Below, in pieces: positions 53,665 to 63,137 of a stretch of 64,000 nt of DNA. The translations under genes and the position numbers were made by a program. Source of the DNA: Adineta vaga (taxonomy: Eukaryota > Rotifera); contig CP075492.1 of the NCBI GenBank assembly GCA_021613535.1, forward strand, positions 15,686,001 to 15,750,000. Direction: 5' to 3'. How positions within the stretch are numbered: the first letter of the stretch is position 1; each line of letters starts with the position of its first letter. The notes under the pieces are model-generated. The model searched no databases. It was not told the origin of the DNA and saw only the letters and a list, made by a program, of their open reading frames with translations.

Positions 53665-55344
53665 ATGTCCCGACAACGAACGTTATTTACAATACTTCCC
53701 AACGAAATTATTTATGATATTTTCTGTTTTCTATCAACAAATGATATCGTTCGAGCGTTTAGTAATCTCAATAATCGATACAATGCTCTTATTCGAGCAC
53801 ATGTAAAGAGTATCGATTTAACTGTTGGTTGGAGAGGAACTCGACAAGATTTACAATGGATTTGTGAAACGATTCAAATTTTGAAAATTAATCAGTTACA
53901 TCTTTGGTTAGTAGATCACTGTCAGTTTTTTCAACTTCATTCACTTGAACTCCAAAACGTACTGAAATGGAATAATTTCATCTCGACAATGAATTTAACA
54001 AGCTTGTCTCTTCAATTCAATAATAAACTTCATTCTGATCGTGATGAAATTACAATTCCTCTTGATGTAATTCGATTTTGTGTCAATAGTAATATAGATA
54101 CATTACATAGAAATCTTATTGATTTGAATATTGAAGTTGGTTCAATGGTTTCACTTCTTGGAATTATCAAACATACACCTCTTCTCGAACGTTTATCAGT
54201 CACTTTCGCAGGAAGATTTACCAATCACGATCAAAGACATATGGATTTAATGGTTGAAGACTTCCAACCATTGAACAAATTAAATCATCTTTCTCTTTCA
54301 ACAAAACCAACAAGTACGACATTTATGAATGGTCATTTATCATTTCAGCATATACAACTATTTGTAAATATATATTGTCCAAATGAAAAGATTTTGAAAA
54401 GAATTATTCTTCAACTATATCATATCGACATTGAAGAAGAAATGTGGTCAACCATTGAACGATATAAAAATACATTTGATCGCTTTGATTTCTATGGTTT
54501 ATTTAATATGAATGAACAAATTATTCAATTGGTAGAAGAATTAGTACGCACAACATATTTCGATTATTACAATCAAACAGCTGATCAATTATATGGAGAA
54601 TATCGTTTAGTTCATGTCTATTCTTTACCATTTCGTTTTGATAAAATCTATAATTTTACTTCTTGTTCGGAACTTAATCCTCACACATCATTTGCCAGTG
54701 TTCGTCATCTTTATTTTAGTGAAAGTTATAAAAACCATTTGATATCATTTCAATCTTTATCTGAACGTATGCCAAATCTTATTTCAATTAATTGCCATGT
54801 TAACGTTGATCACGATGTTAATATCATTGTTCCAAAGTTGATTATAGATGGAAATCTATTTTCTAGTGTTCGTTCTCTTCGATTTATCGCTATTTGTACT
54901 GGTGAGAAATGTAATTGTTATAGTCTTCTTGGTCGATTACTTGATCATATGCCATGTTTGGAAGATTTAAAAACATCGGAAGGCGTTTGTCTTCTTGAAC
55001 ATAAACCGATATTAATCCTCAAACGATTAATTAAATCAAGATGTGATTTAAGATGTGTTCATACATTAGTAAAATATTTACCCCGTTTGAAAATCTTATC
55101 AATTGGTCGATTACGAGGATCTCCGAAAGAAATATCAAAATATATAGCTCCACTTTTCATTCGATTATCATCTTTCATGTCGATTTTCTTCGAATTTGTT
55201 ATACTAAATAAGTTTTATCCAACAACTAATAAAATCAACATCGAAGAAACGTTGACACTTATGAAACGAAAATATCATTCACTTAACTATATAAAATTCG
55301 AGTTGATTGGAACCGTAGTTCGATTTTATCGTGTTAACTCTTAA
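53665..55344 (+). CDS. F-box/LRR-like protein, intact, 559 aa
   Basis: The start MSRQRTLFTILPNEIIYDIF is preferred to an upstream ATG (53566) because every paralogue begins with this sequence. F-box about residues 4-50 (CFLSTNDIVRAFSNLNNRYN). The remaining 500 residues have irregular leucine-rich segments: IQILKINQLHLWLVDHCQFF, LHSLELQNVLKW, PLLERLSVTFAGRF, LNKLNHLSLSTKPTS, VRHLYFSESY, LLDHMPCLEDLKTS. This is the only undamaged member of the local set of five. Predicted to hold substrates for an SCF-type ubiquitin ligase in cytosol or nucleus; substrates unknown. Single exon. Confidence 0.88.
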   Translation: MSRQRTLFTILPNEIIYDIFCFLSTNDIVRAFSNLNNRYNALIRAHVKSIDLTVGWRGTRQDLQWICETIQILKINQLHLWLVDHCQFFQLHSLELQNVLKWNNFISTMNLTSLSLQFNNKLHSDRDEITIPLDVIRFCVNSNIDTLHRNLIDLNIEVGSMVSLLGIIKHTPLLERLSVTFAGRFTNHDQRHMDLMVEDFQPLNKLNHLSLSTKPTSTTFMNGHLSFQHIQLFVNIYCPNEKILKRIILQLYHIDIEEEMWSTIERYKNTFDRFDFYGLFNMNEQIIQLVEELVRTTYFDYYNQTADQLYGEYRLVHVYSLPFRFDKIYNFTSCSELNPHTSFASVRHLYFSESYKNHLISFQSLSERMPNLISINCHVNVDHDVNIIVPKLIIDGNLFSSVRSLRFIAICTGEKCNCYSLLGRLLDHMPCLEDLKTSEGVCLLEHKPILILKRLIKSRCDLRCVHTLVKYLPRLKILSIGRLRGSPKEISKYIAPLFIRLSSFMSIFFEFVILNKFYPTTNKINIEETLTLMKRKYHSLNYIKFELIGTVVRFYRVNS

Positions 55345-56097
55345 ATATTATTATATCCTCATCGAATAATGAAAGAATCATCAATAATGCAGAGTCAATT
55401 TGATGTTGTGGACACATTCTACTTACTCTTGATATTTTATTGCACTTAATAAAGAGATAAACGAAATAATTTTTAGTAAATATCCAATTATGAAAATCTT
55501 GGGAGTGGGTATGAAAAGAAAAGAATTATCTCATTTACATGCTCATGTCTTCGCCTATTTCACTCATATTCCATTATTTTTCAAATGATCTCGAGAGTAT
55601 GTGGATATAGATTTGCGTTTGTGTAGGATAGCCTTCTTTTCATTCATTTCACATCCACACCGTCAGGAATGATAGGAATAATTTACGGCGCATGTTATAT
55701 ATAATTCTCAGCACTTATTCACTCATACTTCTGCGTGCCTCTGTATCATCGACACATTCATACAATGCTGTTGTTATTGGACTTTCATTCATATACCTTT
55801 TGTTTACACTATGTTATGATTATAACGTAGAACGCCGCAAACAATATTTTCCATCTAAACATGTATGAAATGACTGTTACCTTTTCAGAGTTGTCATGTT
55901 CAAATTAAGGTACAGTCAAGTTGCGATGTTTTTCACAGTATCATACAGATCAGAGGAGAGACGTTGTAATTGGCATGAGCGAGAAATAATGTGTCATGTA
56001 GTAGTCGATACTTGATACGCTGAATGACGCATTACTTTTTGCTCATTACATGTTTTTTCAAGATGGGAAACCACTTTCTTCGTTGCCCTGTCCTAGT
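55345..56097. repeat. Upstream part of cysteine-rich cassette F
   Basis: From about 55560 this aligns with 62210-62800 upstream of copy G: both have TATGTGGATAT...CATCCACA, then ATACAATGCTGTTGTTATTG / ATACTGTTGTTATTGAC, then TTTCAGAGTTGTCATGTTC / TTTCAGAGTTGTTGTGTTG. Includes the G/C block at 55588-55672. No gene seen. Confidence 0.6.
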
Positions 56098-56186
56098 AAA
56101 TATATAGGCAGTCATTTTCTCATACTTTCATCAATTGCTTCTCATCGTCTTCTAGTTTTATTCTATAGTACATTATCACTATCAAT

Positions 56187-56429
56187 ATGCCTTGTTGTTC
56201 ATCATCATGTCGTGTTAGCTGTGGCAGCTCATGCTGTGATCCATGCTGTGGCTCTGGTTGTGGTTCATGTTGCAGTTCGGGTTGTGGATCATGCTGTGTC
56301 GATTCTTGCTGTAGTCCTTGTGTTAAGAAAACTGTCGTCACTAAGACTGTCTGCTATCGACCAGTGGTCAAAGTTGTGAAGAAGACATGCGTTGTTCGCA
56401 AATGCTGTGTCGATCCTTGCTGCTGCTAA
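56187..56429 (+). CDS. Ultra-cysteine-rich 80-aa protein, copy F
   Basis: Like copy A but with Ser at position 11 (CRVSCGSSCC), CCSSGCGSCC in the middle and Lys in RPVVKVVKK. Opposite orientation to copies A-E. Leader with CTCATACTTTCATCAATTGC is preserved; TATA at about 56098-56107 (AATATATAGGCAG). The 3' element is altered (AATAAACCCGCACAAACG). Confidence 0.8.
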   Translation: MPCCSSSCRVSCGSSCCDPCCGSGCGSCCSSGCGSCCVDSCCSPCVKKTVVTKTVCYRPVVKVVKKTCVVRKCCVDPCCC

Positions 56430-56561
56430 TATGGATATTTCTTCTCATTTTTCTATAAACTGACTGGCAGTAAAATGTGAAATAAACCCGCACAAACGAT
56501 ACCTACTCTGTTTTATGTGCTAAAGAATATAATTTTCTAGAATATATAAAATTTAGAAATG

Positions 56562-56618
56562 ATGTGTGTGTGGGTGTGAGTGTGAGAAAAAGATGAATTA
56601 TTTCACCTCCACACACCA
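56562..56618. repeat. G-rich/C-rich fold-back block
   Basis: GATGTGTGTGTGGGTGTGAG opposite TTTCACCTCCACACACCATG, behind copy F. Confidence 0.6.
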
Positions 56619-56721
56619 TGACTCCTCACTCTACAGCAACACCGGACTACCTTGAATAGAAACTATAATATGTCACAAATATTTTACTTTTGCTTCGATA
56701 TATACGTTACTTTTTTCGCTG

Positions 56722-56889
56722 AAATATTGACTTATAACATTACAGCTTTTTTTATTACTCAAAATACTCTACAGTATTGTAAAAGTCTTATCTTCGTCAG
56801 TATTTTCGCTGACATTCATCCTTAGAAAACGATAAGATATTTTTGATTCAGACAAGGGATTTAAGACTTATCTGCATTTCGGACTCAAA
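56722..56889. repeat. 168-bp direct repeat, left copy
   Basis: Nearly identical to 61273-61440 (both contain CAAAATACTCTACAGTATTG and TTCAGACAAGGGATTTAAGA). The right copy forms the upstream region of the PLAC8 gene. This left copy has no gene after it and ends at the edge of the GC-richer segment. Confidence 0.8.
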
Positions 56890-57632
56890 TGATTATATAT
56901 ATATACCTTCTTTCCTGCCCTGCCTTAGCTAGTGTAACTCTTCAGGTCGCCACTCAGCTCGAGTTACCTGTCTTTCACACGTCTTTCTCCTCCGTACCGA
57001 GACCCTTCCTGTATCCCTGTTCGCGTCATGCATCCGGTGTTTTTTTCAGAACTTTCCACATCTCTTCATTAATTCTTTCCTACTGGTCGTGTTTCGCTAT
57101 GCATACAACACACAGCTCTGTTCCTTTTAAATCCACTCCTATTGTCCCGCTGCAACTCCCACCCCTCGATAGATCTGCTTATTCTCAGACGCTCACTGCA
57201 AGTCATTCTCTAGTTTATAACCTTCACTTCGACTCCATACAGTTAGAGTAGTCATTTCCCTCCAGATTCAGTTTTTTCTGAGAACCCACCCATGCATTGT
57301 AGTTGTCCATTTTGGATGCAGACACCAACGCCCCTACCCCCACCCCTGATGACCATTCTAACCCCATGTCGACCTTCCTCTGTACTTAGGGAAGCACTGT
57401 GAAAAGTTTCGGAATGTTATCTATCACGGAACTGCCTGGGTGAAGTTTCACCTACGGCCCTAATCCCCACTCTCACCCCCAATGACCATTCTAACCCCAT
57501 GGCGACCTTCCTCTGGATCTAAGGAACTTTTGTGGAAAGTTTGGCGACATTAGCTACTACAGGGACTGAATGCACAGCGAAGAGAGAAACAAACAAACAA
57601 ACTTTCTTCTTTATAAATATAGATAATCATAT
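56890..57632 (+). mobile_element. Probable 3' remnant of a non-LTR retroelement
   Basis: Markedly GC- and CT-richer than its surroundings. Holds a roughly 85-bp tandem-like repeat (57335-57410 and 57465-57550, both with GACCATTCTAACCCCATG and CGACCTTCCTCTG). It ends AACAAACAAACAAACTTTCTTC...TATAAATATAGATAA, the kind of simple tail seen at 3' ends of RTE-like elements. The ORF at 56889-57251 is open but shows no reverse transcriptase or endonuclease motif. Assignment rests on composition and tail only. Confidence 0.4.
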
Positions 57633-57654
57633 TTTTAGCTGGCTTATTTGATTG

Positions 57655-57773
57655 TTGAGGGTGGGTGTGGGTGTGGGTAGGTGCGAGTGTGGATTTAGAT
57701 CTGAAGATGTAGGTATATCTTCTTCACTGACATCTTCACCCCACACCCACGTCCACCCACCCACACCCTCACA
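57655..57773. repeat. Longest G-rich/C-rich fold-back block, about 120 bp
   Basis: GAGGGTGGGTGTGGGTGTGG continuing to GTGCGAGTGTGGAT on the left; CCCCACACCCACGTCCACCC continuing to CACACCCTCA on the right. Directly follows the retroelement tail. GTGTGGG units match the (TGTGGG)n telomere repeat reported for Adineta. Confidence 0.7.
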
Positions 57774-59036
57774 ATCCATTGCATTTAACATTAATGCAAA
57801 TTTCACTGTAATTCTTCATACTTCATGTGGGAAAAAGACCGAATGGCAACAAGCTGAAAGAATGCTGAAACGAAAAAGCAACTATTCAATCTAAATATTA
57901 TGTTGGTATTGCGATGTAAATAGAAGAAATCATTCATTCGAACACACACAAGTGACAGAACAGTCAAGAAAAGTAGGTGGTTACATTTTAAGAAAATATT
58001 CAATGATTTACCCAAGCGCTTTTTGTACAAGAATTTAATTATAGATCATTGAATATGAAGATGATTGTTACATGATCTCGACTAGGAATGAGACCCTAGT
58101 TTGTGAAGACAACGGTTCAGCGTGCGTGTGAGTGAAGGCAAGGATGAGAATGCCCGCAAATATCGATCGAATTGATAAGTCTCAATAGATTCTTAGTATA
58201 GAAATAAAAATTCTTTGGGAAAATAGATTTCAAAAAGTTCTAGCAATCCCTTTTGCTGAATGCGTTTTGTAAACCTAAATAACTTTTTCTATTCATTATA
58301 TAATTTGTCTTGTCATTGTTTAAAAAATTTCTATTACAACATACTGAAGTTTTCATATAAGCTAAGCTACGTGCCATTTTCAATCCTGCATGAGCCTACA
58401 GGTCAATTCTATCTTAGTTGCTAGCATCTATATAACGCTGAGAATACTTTCTATTCAGGGATGTTGATCATCGCGGAGTAGGATGACTACTCAGAACTCG
58501 ATGGATAAAAATTTCCAGAATGTTCCAGAAAATGATACTCGGGCCTTTGCAGAGTCTTCTGAACTAATCCTGAATTCTCTAAGAATATGATGAGTGAGTC
58601 TGCAAAGAAAATTTTCAGCACTTAAATCTCTTTACAACTCTCTATAGTACTTCAAAAAGCTTTTAGAACCTACGAAAGATTTTGGAATTTTATATTATCA
58701 TTCTGAAGCCTCAAATCTCCTAGACGATTTCAGATATAAGTAGTTTTCAAACGACTTAGAAAAGTATCTAAAATTACTGAGATTCAATCGGATCAGGAAT
58801 TGCAATGATTGAAAACACAATCGCCATAGACTTCGCACTGATGGTGAGATAACGAGGTAACGAAGCGATGAAACAGCGAGGGTTCAATGGCTGAAGAGTC
58901 ATGCGACTTATTAATTCGCGTATGTTAGAGTCATAGCGATTGCGCCGTATGTCCTAACAAACACTCATTTACACCTATCCATCGTAGAAATTAGATCGTT
59001 TTAGCTATTATTACAAAGGTGTTATTGTAGAATATA
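57774..59036. other. Intergenic, nothing recognised
   Basis: About 1.25 kb of AT-rich DNA. A slightly GC-richer stretch at 58800-58960 shows no ORF or RNA fold that I can support. Confidence 0.45.
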
Positions 59037-60921
59037 ATGGGAACTATAGTTAAAAACATCATTATGGAATTTCACGGCCAACTAAATTCATTATTGTATG
59101 ATAAGGGAACAAACTCGTTTTGGAGTTTTCTGGAACGGAAGACAAACTTAAAACGTGATCATATTGCTTTAGGTATATTGTAATGATTTTATTCCTTACC
59201 ATGTTCATCATTTTGTTTCTTGAGGTTTGTTTGGATTTCTTGCTGTATATTTATTATTTTGTTGGGGCAATGATTTTCTTTGTAATATCATCGGAATTGT
59301 CTATCCAGCATATGCTTCGTAAGTTTACGTTTTCTCTCAATAAATCTTTTTATAGGAACTTTTATACGGTGAAAACGAACCGCTTTACAAATTTTCACTA
59401 TCGACTTCGACTTCATTTACATTATTTAGGATATTAACTACAGAACTAGGTGCATCTAATGATAAGAGGAAGTGGCTCATATACTGGCTTATTTATTCAA
59501 CACTTTTCTTGGCTGAATATTGGAAACATACTTTTAAACACTCACTACCATTTTATTGGTTAATCAAATGTATATTTCTTATTTGGTTGATGATATCAAA
59601 ACAAACGATCAACATTTGTCAGCAACTCATTCGTCGATTTGTTCCTTTACATTCATCGGTAAGAATTTAGAACTATAACGATAATGTTGATAATAAAGGA
59701 TTACGATGTGGAAAATATGTTTTGAAATTTAATACTACTATAGATATGAGAAAAGCGAGTCTTTCATTGCATTTGAATATATTGTTATGTAAAAGATATT
59801 TTCTTGTATAACGCTCGTCTGGGCAGCCTTTAAATATACTAGTACATATAAATTGTCTTCTTTAGCCCCAATCAATAAAAACCAGACTTATACTCAATCC
59901 GCCCAATGAAAACATCGAATTACATATTAAAAAAGTTGGTAACGCTGCAGTAACTAATCGTCTTCAACCTGATGCGCAGGGCGTTGTTGGTCTCGATTCT
60001 CTTGGCAACGGAAGTTTTAACGTAGAAGCTTTTTCTTTGCAAATGACGCCATTGCTATTACTGCATAGATTTCAAATTACAGTATATAATTCTGCTGTAA
60101 ATGTACAAGCTGTCGATCTACAAACGACGATTCTTCATTCTACTTTTCAGAAAAGTGATAAACCATTTGACGGAGCTCAAGTTCGAGGTAAATTTACCTG
60201 TAAGCAAGGTCATACCTACAATTTGAATGGTCAAACTAATAATGAAGGTATTATCACTATTGTCCTTCCAGAAGGCACCGTTGACAGTTTTACAGCAGAA
60301 AAAGACAAGATTGGAGTTTCAAAACAAGGAAACATCGCTATTCCACCACCAGCACCTACACCAGTTACTGTTCCACGGCCACCGAAATACATCATCATTG
60401 ATCTTAATTCATCAAGCTTTAGTTCGTCGATAAATCCTACAGAGAAAGATGCGCGTGTCGTTATTCTCGGTGATATATCGGGATCTATGGGAGCAGAAAC
60501 ACAGATGGACATACTACGTCGCTCATTTCAGGAAATTTTTGATAAATGCCAAAAGAACAAATGGAGTGTATCATTAGCTGCGTGGAATGATAAAATAGAC
60601 TGGTGCACTGAGACATGGATTCAGTCGAGCCAAGCCCAGGCCGTCAAATCATGGATTGGTTGTCAGCGGGCTCGCGGGGGGAACGACATGCGAAGAGCAA
60701 TCGAAGACTGTATGAAGCGTTATTCAAGTGCCACTGATGTGTATGTCATGTGTGATGGTGATATAACTCCATTCGCGAATCCCGAAGTAGACTGGCGTAA
60801 TTTTCGTAATCAATTTTTAAAAACAAAATTTCATTTTATTGCACTTGGAGCTCATGCTGCATACGCACCGATGGAGACCATGGCTACAATCGGTGGTGGC
60901 ACATTTACTCATACTACTTAA
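59037..60921 (+). CDS. REEP/DP1/Yop1 (TB2-DP1-HVA22) domain fused to a VWA domain, four exons
   Basis: Exons: 59037-59172, 59225-59318, 59430-59658, 59866-60921; phases 1, 2, 0; 504 aa. N-terminal part: LYDKGTNSFWSFLERKTNLK then HIAL-GLFGFLAVYLLFCWG, NIIGIVYPAYAS, KRKWLIYWLIYSTLFLAEYW, LPFYWLIKCIFLIWLMISKQ. This follows REEP5/Yop1 residue by residue, including the paired hydrophobic hairpins that curve ER tubules. From about residue 154: a beta-rich linker, a Pro-rich hinge (PPPAPTPVTVPRPPK), then a VWA domain with MIDAS DISGSMG, RARGGNDMRRAIEDC, YVMCDGDIT and FIALGAHAAYAP. The VWA would face the cytosol if Yop1 topology holds. Exon 2 has a GAG acceptor, weaker than usual. Confidence 0.8.
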
Positions 60922-61272
60922 GGAAAGATGATGAAACTATGCATATGCGCTATCAATTTAACTGAGAAACAAGAAGAAATGAGATATTCTAGAATTTTTA
61001 TAAAAAAATATATTCTATACCAGATCATTTTAATCAATTGATCCAGCTTATTTAAAATGCTGATAATAAATTAACGTAATGAAATAATAAATAATAAATT
61101 CTGTCGAAGATGATATCACATAAGATGCTACAAATCTTCTAGTCATAAATATCATAAAAAGAAAATGATGCCAGTTAATAAAACCATTATGTCAAGAAAC
61201 GGTTACTCGGATAAAACCTATAGTATATTACCAATATGTTATTTTTCGACGTATGTGTTAAAATTTTCACCC
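60922..61272. other. Intergenic, nothing recognised
   Basis: AT-rich 3' flank of the fusion gene with AATAAATAATAAATTC near 61083 as likely polyadenylation signal. Confidence 0.45.
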
Positions 61273-61440
61273 AAATATTCACTTATAGCATTATAGCTTT
61301 TTTTATTACTCAAAATACTCTACAGTATTGTAAAAGTCTTATCTTCGTCAGTATTTTCGCTGACATTCATCCTTAGAAAACGATAAGATATTTTTGATTC
61401 AGACAAGGGATTTAAGACTTATCTGCATTTCCGACTCAAA
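61273..61440 (+). repeat. 168-bp direct repeat, right copy (PLAC8 upstream region)
   Basis: Partner of 56722-56889. Ends 132 bases before the PLAC8 ATG and is followed by a CTATAAATATT box, so it probably carries control sequences. Confidence 0.8.
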
Positions 61441-61572
61441 CTATAAATATTTGTATAGAACGTATATCTTCATCTTTCTTTACTAAACAATACATAAACA
61501 AGCTATTCTTATCAACGACAAAATACTGAAAGAGAACGGATATATCTATCTCACTTAATCGCTTCGCAAATA

Positions 61573-62005
61573 ATGTCTAAACAAGCAGATACGAAATTGG
61601 ATGTGCCAGATTTTCCATCAGAGTGGAGCTGTATGTACAATACTTGCCAGTTTTTTCACTTCAACCTTTCTATTTATAACATTTGATTGGTTTGATGACA
61701 CCAATATTTGCCTCTATGGTCTTTTCTACCCATCTTGTCTGTTTGGAGATAATGTTAAGATTAAGAGGACAAAAAGTGTCATTACATTCAGCTGTCCCTG
61801 CTTTTGGTATGGACTGAATCTACTGTGTTTAAATTGTTGGTATTTTCATAAAAGGCAACGATTCAATTTGCGATATATTTACGGTCTTCTATCAGGATGT
61901 GGTGATTGTTCTACTACAACATTTGGTGGACCTTGCGCTTTATGTCAAGAAGCAAGAGATCTGAATGCTTTCCTATTTCTGTACGTTCTTCGTCAAATCT
62001 TATAA
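61573..62005 (+). pseudogene. PLAC8-domain (Cys-rich) gene with lost splice acceptor
   Basis: Exon 1 61573-61630: MSKQADTKLDVPDFPSEWS, ending at donor GTATGT. The body is open from about 61680 to 62005: FDWFDDTNICLYGLFYPSCL, FSCPCFWYGLNLLCLNCWYF, then GLLSGCGDCSTTTFGGPCAL and CQEARDLNAF, the PLAC8 pattern. The two parts are in different frames. A phase-correct join needs an acceptor just before CATTTGATTGG, where the sequence is TTTATAA rather than TTTATAG. One G to A change would therefore have destroyed it. CLFYPSC also replaces the common CPC. If splicing is rescued it is a small Cys-rich membrane-associated protein; otherwise dead. Confidence 0.6.
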
Positions 62006-62800
62006 GAGGTTCAACCATCTACACTTTTAGTCTTCAGGAATGATATATATTCTATTTAATATACATCTCATGACTAAAACTTCTTTGGAAAAACAGTGTT
62101 TAACCTCGATTTACAACATACATAGCAATTACAAGCTTTGCCAATAAAGATCAATTTTGTCATGCAAAACTAATGTTTGTAACATTTTCTCCTAGATATC
62201 TTAAACATTTACATTTGTTTATATACTTTTTTTTCGAATGACTTTGACGGTATGTGGATATTAGTTTGAGTTTGTACAGTTGTCTCCTTTTCTTAAATTC
62301 ACCATCCACATCCTCAATCCAATCAAACAAACATTTAAAATTGTCCATACACTCAAGTTTAACGGGATGAATGTTGAGACTACTAGGGACAACTTAAGGT
62401 CTATGTTCGCGTGCATGTTTTTGTATCATCAGCATGTTCATTCAATACTGTTGTTATTGACTTTTCATCCATGTATTTTTTGTTTGTATTATTTTAGGGT
62501 TATGATGTATTTTGATAATGTTACAGTGCTGTAATGTAGAACATAACAAAACAATATTTTCTATCAAAAACTGTATCAGGTGACTTCTACCCTTTCAGAG
62601 TTGTTGTGTTGAAGTCAATGTATAATCAAATTGCCATGCTTTATTATACAGTAACCAATACTTCATGTATTGAATACACCGTAACTTTTTTCTCATTATA
62701 TGTATTCTTCATGACATGTGTAAGTTAAGTACCATCGTAGCAGGGTACTGATAATTGTTTTTCTCAACAGAGACCAACTTTATTCATTACTCTGTTCTCC
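62006..62800. repeat. Upstream part of cysteine-rich cassette G
   Basis: Aligns with 55560-56097. Contains a G/C block at 62247-62322 (GACGGTATGTGGATA against CATCCACATCCTCAATCC). Confidence 0.6.
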
Positions 62801-62814
62801 TATATATATATATA
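62801..62814 (+). promoter_or_regulatory. TATA box of cysteine-rich copy G
   Basis: TATATATATATAGCCAGACG, followed by the conserved leader TTTCCTCATACTTTCATCAG up to the ATG at 62895. Confidence 0.65.
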
Positions 62815-62894
62815 GCCAGACGTTTCCTCATACTTTCATCAGTTGCTTCTCATCGTCTTCTAGTTTCACTTCACATTCCACTACCAATCTCAAT

Positions 62895-63137
62895 ATGCCT
62901 TGTTGTTCATCATCATGTCGTGTCAGCTGTGCCAGCTCATGCTGTGATCCATGCTGTGGCTCTGGTTGTGGTTCATGTTGCGGTTCCGGTTGTGGATCAT
63001 GCTGTGTCGACTCTTGCTGTAGTCCTTGTGTTAAGAAATGTGTCGTCACTAAGACTGTTTGCTACCGACCAGTGGTCAAAGTTGTGAAGAAGACATGCGT
63101 TGTTCGCAAATGCTGTGTCGATCCTTGCTGCTGCTAA
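62895..63137 (+). CDS. Ultra-cysteine-rich 80-aa protein, copy G
   Basis: Differs from copy A by CRVSCASSCC near the start, KKCVVTKT (an extra Cys in place of Thr) and RPVVKVVKK. Same length, same leader and 3' element (AATAAAACCCGGGC at 63193). Its downstream flank is the mirror of the one behind copy C. Confidence 0.8.
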   Translation: MPCCSSSCRVSCASSCCDPCCGSGCGSCCGSGCGSCCVDSCCSPCVKKCVVTKTVCYRPVVKVVKKTCVVRKCCVDPCCC

